Shown here: one piece after another, positions 24,421 to 32,228 of the stretch
How the letters are laid out: every line of letters starts with the position of its first letter
How positions within the stretch are numbered: the stretch's first letter is position 1
DNA from: Phycisphaerae bacterium
GTDB lineage: Bacteria > Planctomycetota > Phycisphaerae > Sedimentisphaerales > Anaerobacaceae
Assembly: GCA_018007255.1 (NCBI GenBank)
Contig: JAGOQT010000004.1
Coordinates: 1 to 32,228, forward strand
DNA: 32,228 nt
Reading direction: 5' to 3'
The notes under the pieces: generated by a model
The model's database searches: none
Told to the model about the DNA's origin: nothing
What the model saw: only the letters and a program-made list of their open reading frames with translations
Made by a program: the position numbers and the translations under genes

Positions 24421-27400
24421 ATGGGAGACCCCACTATGAACCCGCTCATCGATGCCTGCATAGGCGGCCTGAATGCGGCCGGCCGCGTGTTCTACGGCTA
24501 CGCCGCTGCGGTTTCCGTCCAGTGCGCCATCCTGGTAGTCGTGCTGTTCGCGGCGGACCTGTTCCTGCGGAGCTGGGTGCGTGCGGTGGTTCGGTACTGC
24601 ATTTGGCTGCTCGTGCTTGTGAAACTGGTCTTGCCTCCGACACTTGCCCTGCCCACGGGGATAGGGTATTGGGTGGGCGCCCGGCTCCCCGGTGCCGGGC
24701 CCCATCTAGGCGTTTCCTCTCCGGCCGTCCTTGAGGCTGAGGGCCGGCCCGGCCTCGCGGAACCGCCCATGGCAAGAGAGGCCGCCCCCAGGGGGCCTTC
24801 CTCCGGACAGGAGACGGCCTCAGTCTCGCTCGAACGTGTGTCTCCTGGGGTGACCCGGCTCACGTTGCCGGGGATTGTCTTCCTGCTCTGGCTTGTGGGC
24901 GTCCTTGCGTTTGCCGCCCTGCTCGTCCAACGCCTGAGGTTTGTCAGGGGGCTGATGGCCTTCAGCAGCCCAACCGATCCGCGTTTCCAGCAGATCATGG
25001 AAGATTGCGGCAGGCTGCTCGGCATCCGCCGGGAGATCGAGCTGCGGGCCTCAGGGACGATGTCGAGTCCTGCCGTGTGCGGACTCCTGAGACCCGTCGT
25101 GCTGGTCCCGGCCAGGATCCTCGAGACGGTCTCACAGGACGGACTCAGGGCGATCCTCATCCACGAGCTGGCCCACATGCGGCGGGGCGACCTGTGGGTC
25201 AACACCTTGCAGACCCTGCTCCAGGTCATCCACTTCTACAACCCCTTTGTGTGGCTGGCCAATGCCGTGATCCGCAGGACCCGCGAGGAGGCCGTGGACG
25301 AGACGGTCCTGGTGGCCCTCGGCGGGCGGGCTCGGGACTACAGCACCACCCTCATCGACATCGGCGAGATGGCCCTGTGGAGGGCCGATCTCGGTCTGCG
25401 CCTGATCGGCGTTGCAGAATCAGAGAGGATCTTGCGCTGGAGGATCAAACACATGTTGACGCGACCGATACCAACGAGTGCGAGGGTGGGTCTTGTGGGG
25501 TTCCTGGCCCTGGTCGTCATGGCGGCGATCCTGCTGCCCATGGCCTGTGTCGAGAGGTCTGGGCCGGGCGCAGACCTGACGACCCAGGCAGGGGCAGAGA
25601 GAACGCAGGCGAGTTCACTGTCAGAGAGCAGGGAGGTGGGTCTTGGCGGGGACGGCAACGTGTTCGTGGACCCGAACACCGGGGTCCGGTTCACGCAGTT
25701 CAAGACCCTGGCCGGGCCCTATGACGTTAAGCAACCGGGGTTTCTTTGTGTCTCACCGAGTGGAAGGTTCCTGCTTGACCTCGTGCGTGTGATCCCGCTG
25801 GATGGCCGCGAGCCCTTCGATCTGGTGGACATGCCCGGCGCGGGTAACCAAGGATCTCTGTCGCCTGATGGCCGAAAGGTGGTCTTCTTCTGTGACTACG
25901 CCTTGTGGTGGATCGAGATCGATCCGGACACCGGGCGGCCGGCGGGTTCGCCTCGGAAACTCCTAGACAAGCAGATGTCTGCTATACGCGGCTGGTCCCA
26001 CGACTCCCGGAGGATCATGTTCGTTAGGACAGACAGGCAGCCTGGTGACGCGCGTGTACGGAGCTGGTGGACCCTCAGCCTAGAGGGCGGCGAACCTTCC
26101 CCCCTGACGGATCCATACAGTTTTGGCCTCCTGTCGCCCGACGGCAAGTCAGTGGCCTTTGAAGCGAGGGCATCCACGGACGGTTATTCGCGTGCTTCCT
26201 CCGCCTCCCTCCTCGTGAGACCGGTAGCTGGTGGAGAGGCCAAGAAGGTCCTTGATGGCGGACCCAACATGTCTCCCGTGGCCTGGTCAAGCGATAGCGA
26301 ATGGCTGGTATCGAGCGCCTGGGGAGGTCTCGAGTTCATTCGCATCGCGGACGGACGCCATGTGCAGGTGACCACGCCGGGCAATCTGATTGGCGGGCGT
26401 CGACTTGGAGAGAAGTTGCTTTTCTACGAGGATTCCTACCAGAGCACGATCTCGGTGAAACTGCTTTCTGTCGCCGGCGGTGCACCTGCGACCATTGGAT
26501 GGCCCAGCCTTTCCTTCCGTGGAGGGCCCGGCAATCCCTGGTGGGCCCAAGACTCGCGCAGCATCGTGATAGAGGGCACGCGAGGAGAAGACCAGTGGGG
26601 CCTTTGGGTCGTTCCCCTGGATGGGAAGGACCCCAGGCCGCTGGCGATCGACACCCCGCTGTGTCGAAACGCGCAGATTAGGCTTCTCTCTCCTGACGGC
26701 AGCCACCTCCTGCTCGTCACGGGGGAACAAGAGGGCGATTGGGACCTTTGGACGGTGCCCATATCCCTGACGCAGATGAGGTCCACCGGCCCTGCGGTCA
26801 GGATCTTCGGGGGGATGGTTCCACCGGTCCGCACATGGCAGGCAGTTCAGGATGGCTGGTCGCCGGATGGGAGCAAGATTGTTTTCGTCCACAACTGGGA
26901 TATCTGGGTGGCCGGCACCGACGGCAAGAACGTCCTGCAACTGACGAAAACGCCCGAAAAGGAGGGACTGCCCATCTGGTCGCCGGACGGCAAGATGATT
27001 GTCTTCCGCACTCAGCCTTCGGGCTCGACGCAGGTTGGCGCCGAGACAATACACCTGCGGCTTCACGTTGTGCCAGCCTCCGGAGGCGAAGCAAGGGTGA
27101 TCGCGGATCTTCCACGCGCCGCTGGGGTTGGTTTCTCGCGATACACATGGTTCCCCGATGGCAAAGAAGTAACAGTAGCCTGCGGAGAAGACGGAATCAT
27201 CGCCAACTTCCCGATTGCCGGCGGCGATCGCAGAACGGTGGTGCGCCTCAAGGACGCGGGGATAGACCTTGCAGGCTGGCCAAGATGGTCGCCGGATGGT
27301 CGTCTCCTCGCCTTTCAGGGTGAGAGCCCCAGGGACAGCAAGTTCTATGTCTACCAGGTGGATAACGCCAATCTGCAGCCTTTGAGCGACAACTATGCCC

Positions 27401-27528
27401 CTCCCTTCTACTGGTCGCCCGACAGCAAATGGATCTGTTATTACACCCGAGAGACCGTCAAGACCCGTCCCGAGGGCGTCCTGTGGGAGATGGACGTGGA
27501 CGAGGCGGTGGCCAAGTTGGCCGAGTGA
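24421..27528 (+). CDS. BlaR1-type M56 sensor peptidase fused to a PD40/TolB-like beta-propeller (second copy)
   Basis: This 1035-residue protein has the same plan as the 20655 gene. Membrane helices come first (AAAVSVQCAILVVVLFAADLF, CIWLLVLVKLVLP). Then comes HELAH at 248-252 in ILIHELAHMRRGDLWVN with a later REEAVDETVL, and a final membrane segment, VGLVGFLALVVMAAILLPMAC. About twelve PD40 repeats follow, among them LSPDGRKVVFFC, LSPDGKSVAFEA, WSPDGSKIVFVH and WSPDGRLLAFQG. ATG 24436 (MNPLIDAC) is an equally plausible start, with GGGAG upstream. The end of the last helix, LLPMAC, resembles a lipobox but lies too far inside the protein to act as one. It is expected to sense an outside ligand and inactivate the second repressor; the ligand is unknown. 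Confidence 0.88.
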   Translation: MGDPTMNPLIDACIGGLNAAGRVFYGYAAAVSVQCAILVVVLFAADLFLRSWVRAVVRYCIWLLVLVKLVLPPTLALPTGIGYWVGARLPGAGPHLGVSSPAVLEAEGRPGLAEPPMAREAAPRGPSSGQETASVSLERVSPGVTRLTLPGIVFLLWLVGVLAFAALLVQRLRFVRGLMAFSSPTDPRFQQIMEDCGRLLGIRREIELRASGTMSSPAVCGLLRPVVLVPARILETVSQDGLRAILIHELAHMRRGDLWVNTLQTLLQVIHFYNPFVWLANAVIRRTREEAVDETVLVALGGRARDYSTTLIDIGEMALWRADLGLRLIGVAESERILRWRIKHMLTRPIPTSARVGLVGFLALVVMAAILLPMACVERSGPGADLTTQAGAERTQASSLSESREVGLGGDGNVFVDPNTGVRFTQFKTLAGPYDVKQPGFLCVSPSGRFLLDLVRVIPLDGREPFDLVDMPGAGNQGSLSPDGRKVVFFCDYALWWIEIDPDTGRPAGSPRKLLDKQMSAIRGWSHDSRRIMFVRTDRQPGDARVRSWWTLSLEGGEPSPLTDPYSFGLLSPDGKSVAFEARASTDGYSRASSASLLVRPVAGGEAKKVLDGGPNMSPVAWSSDSEWLVSSAWGGLEFIRIADGRHVQVTTPGNLIGGRRLGEKLLFYEDSYQSTISVKLLSVAGGAPATIGWPSLSFRGGPGNPWWAQDSRSIVIEGTRGEDQWGLWVVPLDGKDPRPLAIDTPLCRNAQIRLLSPDGSHLLLVTGEQEGDWDLWTVPISLTQMRSTGPAVRIFGGMVPPVRTWQAVQDGWSPDGSKIVFVHNWDIWVAGTDGKNVLQLTKTPEKEGLPIWSPDGKMIVFRTQPSGSTQVGAETIHLRLHVVPASGGEARVIADLPRAAGVGFSRYTWFPDGKEVTVACGEDGIIANFPIAGGDRRTVVRLKDAGIDLAGWPRWSPDGRLLAFQGESPRDSKFYVYQVDNANLQPLSDNYAPPFYWSPDSKWICYYTRETVKTRPEGVLWEMDVDEAVAKLAE

Positions 27529-27906
27529 GGGATTCCGCTGATGGACCGGCCAAGTCGCCCCTGGCGCCATCAAGAACGCCCCTTCACTCCTCGAACAGCG
27601 TAACCTGGGTTAGGCAACCCACGGGACCAGGTTTGCCATGTGCATCCTGGCGCAGGCCATTTGGCGTTTGCTGACAGCCATTAGTCTTTTCCTCCTGGGA
27701 TGCCAGCGTCCTCAAAAACGTGGGCTATTTTCCTCGAAGGCAGGATAATTGAGAAAATTGGGTATACTGGGCAACACTTAGAAAAGTAGAATCGGCACAA
27801 CAAGGAATCATGCCGCCCATCAGGGCCGTGAAACATGGGTACATGAAGTGTCGCGCCGTGTGTGAGCCCAGACGGGTCGGGACGCCATCAGTGAAAGGGG
27901 AAGGTC
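27529..27906. other. Gene-free stretch upstream of the PHP-domain gene
   Basis: About 380 bases without a convincing coding frame. TATACT at 27763-27768 is a good -10 box for the next gene, but I see no matching -35. A small hairpin, TGGGTT-AGGC-AACCCA, lies at 27606-27621 and has no T-tract. Confidence 0.4.
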
Positions 27907-30900
27907 ATGAAAGGTCGAAGCTGCTTGCCTGTCTCCGTTCTTTGTCTGCTTGTCGCCTCGGCAGTATCCCAAGGGGCCTCCTTGGTCAGCAGCGACAACA
28001 TCTACTTCGGCCATTTTCACAATCATACCGAGCTTTCAGGCGCTACCGGGACGCCCGCGCAGGCCTACAGCGCCGCTAGATCGGCGGGGCTGGATTTCTT
28101 TGGACTGTCGGATCATGGTGAGGCATTGACCACGGATGAATTCGTGGCCATGCAGACTGCAGCGGATGCCTCGAATGCGGCGGGTGCCTTCAGCGCCTTC
28201 TGGGGATTCGAATGGAGCTCCAGCAAGTACGGCCATATCACGGTCGTCCACCCTGCTACCTTTGCCTCGGCTGGCAACGCCTCAACGGATACGTTCAGCG
28301 AGTTCATGAGCTGGCTGGGCGCCCAGGGCGCCGTGGCGTTCTTCAACCACCCTGGGCGTCAGAACGGGGCCGGAACCGAATTCGAGCATTTTACCGGCGC
28401 ATACTCGGACAACATTGTCGGGATGGAACTGTGGAACAAGGGCGATTCCTTCGGCACCTACTACTACAACGAAGGGTATACCAGCGACACCAGAGATCGG
28501 TCCGGCCACTATGACGAGGCGCTGCTTGAGGGCTGGCAGATCGGCGCTGCCGGATCGCGAGACAACCACGACGGCACTTGGGGCAGTGGCAGTTATCGAC
28601 TGGCCATTCTGGCCGGCTCCAATACCCGCGGCGACCTCTACAGCGCACTGTGGGCAAGACGTTTCTACTCGACGCTCGATCAGGATCTGGAGCTGTCGTT
28701 CAGGGTCAACGGGAGCGAGATGGGCTCGACGATCGCAGGGGGTATAAGTCAGTGCGTGATAGAAGCCGCCGACCGGGGCAATGAAGGCTTCTCCCGGATC
28801 GAGGTGATCCACAACGGTTATATCGTCTATACACAGAGTGTGGCCGGCCAGACGCATCCCCTCGTCACCTGCGACCTGTTCGCACAGCAGGGCGACACCC
28901 TCTACTGCAAGGTCACCCAGAGCGATGGCGACGAGGCAATTTCCTCGCCTGTCTTCATTACGAGCAACGGCCCCGACGGTCCTCCGCGTTCCGCTCTGAC
29001 GGCTCCGCTGGACAACGGGCCGGACGATCTTGAGCCGGCGAGTGGTCAGGTGACCGTCAATATGACCCAGCCCGCTTTTCAGATACAGCTAAGCGACCTT
29101 GAAGGTGTCAACGACAGCACGGTCACGTCAGCCGCTGTTTCAGTAGCAGGCCTGACACTGGGTGCGGACTACACCTTCGCGTACAATGGCAGCACAGATG
29201 TCATTACTCTTGCGCCTCTGTCAGACGGTTTCTTCGGAAACGGTACATACGCCATCACACTGAGCGGTATCAGCGACGTGGCCGGCTACACGATGACGGC
29301 AAAGACCCTCACCATCCTGATCGACACCTCCATCGTAGTCCCGCAGACGCTTCGCTTCCAGGAGGGTGTTGACGGCTATTCCGGCACGGTTGACACCATG
29401 ATATGTGCTGGAACATCGGACACCTCCTACGGAGACAGTACCAGCCTCAACGTCGATACTTCCGATACATACGGCGGAGCTTCTCAGGTCTTGCTGCGAT
29501 TTGACAGCATCACCGGTGGTGCCGCCGACCAGATTCCGCCGTACGCCAGCATCAGCTCCGCAACGCTGCGGCTCAGGTCCCTGGACACGGGAAATGGAGG
29601 CTCGCTGCATGCCATGCTGCAGCCCTGGTCCGATGTGTCCACATGGAATTCGCTGGTCAATGGCATTCTGGCGGATGATGTGGAGTCCTCGTCCGCTGCA
29701 GAGGATAGCATTAGTGCCAACATCGTTGGCGATGTGGACCTGGATGTGACGGCCACGGTGCAGGGGTGGGTCGACGGGACCATACAGAACAACGGGTGGG
29801 CCGTGCTGCCCAACGGTACGGACGGGTGGCATATCGCGTCCGCCGAGCACGGCACCACAGGCTACCGCCCCGAGCTGAGTGTCACCTTCGTGGAGAGCGA
29901 GGCCATGGACACTGCTCACAACCCCTCGCCCGCAAACGGCGCGTCGGCTGTCCCGATGAGCGTGTCTTTACAGTGGACCCCAGGTACCGGGGCGCTGTGC
30001 CACGATGTCTACCTTTGGACAGGAGGCACGCCCGTCCTCGTATCGGGACGCCAGCCAGGCACAACGTACGCACCGCCACAGCCGCTGGCAGGCGAGACCG
30101 CCTACTCTTGGCGGATCGATGAGTACTATCGTACGGATCCCGGCGAGATTCCCGTGATGGGTGACGTGTGGACCTTCACGACCGGACCTGCCACGGTGGT
30201 GAGTAGGGCAGTCAGCGAATCGCCGGTCAAGGGAGTGGTCGGCGGCACCTACGCCCATACGCACTCCAGTGACGACGTGTATGAAACGATCACCGAAGTC
30301 CCCAGTGCCCCGAACAAGAACGCCTACAGCATGCTGGAGCACGTCTGGCGATTTGACGTGGCGGCGGGGACCTACATTGAGTTCTCCATTGAGGCCAGTC
30401 GGTCTGCAAGCTCGGACGGCGACAACTTCGAGTTCTCCTACTCCACGGATGGCACGACGTACCATACCCTGCTGACGGTGGCGAGCACGATGGATACCGT
30501 GCAGAGCTCCGTTCTTCCCTCCGGCACCGCCGGCACCGTGTACGTCAAGGCGACCGACACCAACCACGCCAGGGGATACGCGAATGCGGATGTCCTGTCC
30601 ATTGACTTCATGTGCATCATCAGCTCCCAGGTCCCGATTCCCCAACCGCCCGTGGCCAACGCTGGACCGGATCAGACTGTGGCCGACAGTGACAAAGACG
30701 GTGTTGAAAGCTTGACCTTGAACGGCTCCGGCTCCGACCCCGAGGGCTCTGAGGTCACGTTCCAGTGGTCTGTCGACGGCGACATGATCCTAGGTGCTAC
30801 CGATGCATCGCTCGTGTATGGATTCACCCCTGGAACCCACACCGCCACACTCGAGGTCACCGATGGGGATGGCCTGATCGGTTCTGATGATGCGACCATC

Positions 30901-31254
30901 ATCGTCCAGGCGGCGGGAGCCAGCATGCATGTCGCTGGCCTCGATGGGGTTGCGAGCGTCAAAGGCAGCAGTGGCCAGTGGACTGCGCGGGTCACCGTGA
31001 CAGTCGCCGATCAGGCCGGAGCCCCTGTCTCAGGGGCAACCGTGACCGGTGCCTGGGGCGGGGCGGCGAGCGGTGACGGTACGGGCGTGACCGGCAGTGA
31101 CGGGACCGTCACCATCAGCAGCAGCAACATGAGGAGCGGCGCCTCGGTGACGTTTACGGTGAACCACATCGCGCACAGCAGTCTCACGTATCAGCCGGCC
31201 GACAACATCGAGACGTCCATTACTGTGACGTACGCTTCTGCGGCTAAGCCGTAG
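27907..31254 (+). CDS. Secreted PHP-domain metallohydrolase (CehA/McbA-like) with adhesin-type beta domains
   Basis: The 1115-residue protein has a signal peptide (about residues 1-24). The PHP domain follows at about 30-350, with metal ligands in GHFHNHTELS (H36, H38, H40), GLSDHGE (H70), FFNHPG (H148) and SRDNHDG (D219, H221). Then come an Ig-like domain (about 360-475) and a DNRLRE-type domain (about 480-660) with YGGASQVLLRFDS, DVDLDVTATVQGWVDG and RPELSVTF. A Fib3/Fn3-like part (NPSPANGASAVPMSVSLQW), a PKD-type domain (VANAGPDQTVADSDKDG) and a C-terminal Ig/Big-like domain complete the chain. No PEP-CTERM or other anchor is visible. It probably hydrolyses an extracellular phosphoester or similar bond; the substrate is unknown. 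GGGGAAGG precedes the ATG. Confidence 0.87.
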   Translation: MKGRSCLPVSVLCLLVASAVSQGASLVSSDNIYFGHFHNHTELSGATGTPAQAYSAARSAGLDFFGLSDHGEALTTDEFVAMQTAADASNAAGAFSAFWGFEWSSSKYGHITVVHPATFASAGNASTDTFSEFMSWLGAQGAVAFFNHPGRQNGAGTEFEHFTGAYSDNIVGMELWNKGDSFGTYYYNEGYTSDTRDRSGHYDEALLEGWQIGAAGSRDNHDGTWGSGSYRLAILAGSNTRGDLYSALWARRFYSTLDQDLELSFRVNGSEMGSTIAGGISQCVIEAADRGNEGFSRIEVIHNGYIVYTQSVAGQTHPLVTCDLFAQQGDTLYCKVTQSDGDEAISSPVFITSNGPDGPPRSALTAPLDNGPDDLEPASGQVTVNMTQPAFQIQLSDLEGVNDSTVTSAAVSVAGLTLGADYTFAYNGSTDVITLAPLSDGFFGNGTYAITLSGISDVAGYTMTAKTLTILIDTSIVVPQTLRFQEGVDGYSGTVDTMICAGTSDTSYGDSTSLNVDTSDTYGGASQVLLRFDSITGGAADQIPPYASISSATLRLRSLDTGNGGSLHAMLQPWSDVSTWNSLVNGILADDVESSSAAEDSISANIVGDVDLDVTATVQGWVDGTIQNNGWAVLPNGTDGWHIASAEHGTTGYRPELSVTFVESEAMDTAHNPSPANGASAVPMSVSLQWTPGTGALCHDVYLWTGGTPVLVSGRQPGTTYAPPQPLAGETAYSWRIDEYYRTDPGEIPVMGDVWTFTTGPATVVSRAVSESPVKGVVGGTYAHTHSSDDVYETITEVPSAPNKNAYSMLEHVWRFDVAAGTYIEFSIEASRSASSDGDNFEFSYSTDGTTYHTLLTVASTMDTVQSSVLPSGTAGTVYVKATDTNHARGYANADVLSIDFMCIISSQVPIPQPPVANAGPDQTVADSDKDGVESLTLNGSGSDPEGSEVTFQWSVDGDMILGATDASLVYGFTPGTHTATLEVTDGDGLIGSDDATIIVQAAGASMHVAGLDGVASVKGSSGQWTARVTVTVADQAGAPVSGATVTGAWGGAASGDGTGVTGSDGTVTISSSNMRSGASVTFTVNHIAHSSLTYQPADNIETSITVTYASAAKP

Positions 31255-31313
31255 CGATCATCGGTCCAGTCGCAACGCGTCGTGGGCGCCGGCGGTGTCT
31301 GCGTTGCTGCCGG

Positions 31314-31330
31314 GGCCGGCTCTCCCGGCC
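31314..31330 (+). terminator. GC hairpin after the PHP-domain gene (tentative)
   Basis: GGCCGG-CTCTC-CCGGCC forms a 6-bp stem 60 bases after the stop. There is no T-tract, so intrinsic termination is doubtful. Confidence 0.3.
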
Positions 31331-31358
31331 ACCAGGTCAAGGTGCGCCCGACATGCGC

Positions 31359-31386
31359 TTCTCATCCAGGACCTCGGCGGTATACT
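31359..31386 (+). promoter_or_regulatory. Possible hydF promoter
   Basis: TTCTCA (31359-31364), 16 bases, TATACT (31381-31386), about 58 bases ahead of ATG 31445. The -35 box matches the consensus at four of six positions. Confidence 0.4.
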
Positions 31387-31444
31387 CATGGAGTCCGACG
31401 GGGACCTGCCCTGTCGGGTGTTTCGGATCCCTGGAGAAGCATCC

Positions 31445-32228
31445 ATGTCTTGGGCCGCACCCAAGGGGCTTCGGCTGCACATCGGGCTGTTCGGGCGGCG
31501 GAACGTGGGCAAGTCCAGCCTGCTCAACGCCATGGCCCCGTAGCAGCTGTCGATCGTGTCCGACGTGGCGGGCACCACCACGGACCCGGTGGAGAAGCCC
31601 ATGGAGTTCTTGCCCCTGGGGCCGGTCCTCTTCATCGACACCGCGGGGATCGACGACGTGGGTGCATTGGGTCAACTGCGGGTGGAAAAGACCCGGCAGG
31701 TCTTCGACCGCACGGACCTGGGCATCCTCGTGGCCGAGGCGCAATCGTGGGGCGACTTCGAGGAGAGGATCCTCAGCGAGCTGGTGTGCAGGAAGATCCC
31801 GTGTATCGTAGTCCTCAACAAGATCGACCAAGGCCAGGCAGACCCCGTGTTGGTGGGGAGGCTCACGGCCTCCAAGGTCCCCTTGGTCCGGACCAACGCC
31901 AGGGACGGGCTCGGCATCCTGGACCTCCGCAGGGCGATCCTGGAGGCGGCCCCTGAGGACTACGTCAACCAGCCTGCGATCCTGGGGGACCTGGTCGGAC
32001 CGGGTCAGATGGCGGTCCTCGTGGTGCCCATCGACAAAGAGGCGCCCAGGGGCAGGCTGATCCTGCCCCAGGTCCAGGCGATCCGGGACCTGCTGGATGC
32101 GGATGCCTTCTGTATGGTGGTCAAGGAGAGCGGGCTCCGCACGGCCCTGGAGCAGCTCAAGTCGCAGCCCGCCCTGGTGGTGACGGACTCCCAGGCCTTT
32201 CTCCAGGTGGCCCGGGACACCCCTGCGC
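31445..32228 (+). pseudogene. hydF: [FeFe]-hydrogenase maturation GTPase HydF, interrupted by an amber codon and cut by the window edge
   Basis: HydF is the GTPase scaffold on which the H-cluster precursor is assembled before transfer to [FeFe]-hydrogenase. The start has GGAGAA at 31433-31438. The P-loop LFGRRNVGKSSLLNA and the switch/G3 segments SDVAGTTTDPVEKPMEF and LFIDTAGIDDVGALG are clear, as is the G4 motif NKID. The dimerisation domain begins near LVGPGQMAVLVVPIDKEAP. Codon 33 is TAG (31541-31543), between AMAP and QLSIVSD, where relatives usually have a residue such as Gln. After it the frame stays open for 228 codons to the window edge, with full conservation. This is either a recent nonsense mutation, a sequence error or readthrough. 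TAG is a normal stop in many neighbouring genes. Confidence 0.85.

Noticed and set aside
27810-28079. Small open frame overlapping the start of the PHP-domain gene
   Set aside because: It reads Arg- and Gly-rich residues out of frame with the signal peptide and has no support as a gene.
31541-31543. Genome-wide reassignment of TAG to an amino acid
   Set aside because: Many clear genes in the window (ending at 2215, 3164, 9092, 11361, 15835 and 31254, and guaB) stop at TAG at the expected family length.

Overview
The window looks like high-GC chromosomal DNA from an uncultured anaerobic bacterium. Four gene types in combination suggest Planctomycetota (Phycisphaerae-like), or a near relative: a PEP-CTERM protein with an IPAP-type sorting tail, paired BlaI/M56 systems whose sensors carry C-terminal PD40 propellers, a multidomain secreted PHP-domain protein, and the [FeFe]-hydrogenase maturase HydF. 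The taxon is inferred; no rRNA gene is present. HydF points to a fermentative or hydrogen-metabolising anaerobe.

Bases 1-11361 are a surface polysaccharide locus. In order it holds the tail of an O-antigen polymerase/ligase-like membrane protein, a GT4, a GT2, a caspase-like peptidase, two more GT4 enzymes, a SAM methyltransferase, a fourth sugar-chain GT4, a PEP-CTERM protein with a lectin-like domain on the opposite strand, and a monotopic phosphoglycosyl transferase with its own promoter. The transferase would load the first sugar phosphate on the lipid carrier, the GTs extend the chain, and the Wzy-like protein polymerises it. PEP-CTERM proteins are known to co-occur with exosortase and exopolysaccharide genes.

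Bases 11460-20066 are mostly housekeeping genes on the minus strand: folC (its -10 box abuts the start, so the mRNA may be leaderless), an AlaC/DapL-like aminotransferase, a COG4307-like zinc peptidase and the guaB-guaA operon. One plus-strand gene, a D-Ala-D-Ala-ligase-like ATP-grasp enzyme, is divergent from the aminotransferase and convergent with the peptidase.

Bases 20163-27528 are the most unusual part: two consecutive blaI-blaR1 pairs. Each membrane sensor is an M56 peptidase fused, after its last membrane segment, to a large TolB/PD40-type beta-propeller where classical BlaR1 has a penicillin-binding domain. Each pair has its own promoter with a distinct palindromic operator, and codon bias drops sharply at the peptidase-propeller boundary in both sensors.

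Bases 27907-31254 encode a secreted 1115-residue PHP-domain metallohydrolase followed by adhesin-type beta domains. From 31445 to the window edge lies hydF, interrupted by an amber codon in its GTPase P-loop region although the downstream frame stays intact and conserved. Apart from this, the window shows no rRNA, tRNA, CRISPR array or recognisable insertion sequence.
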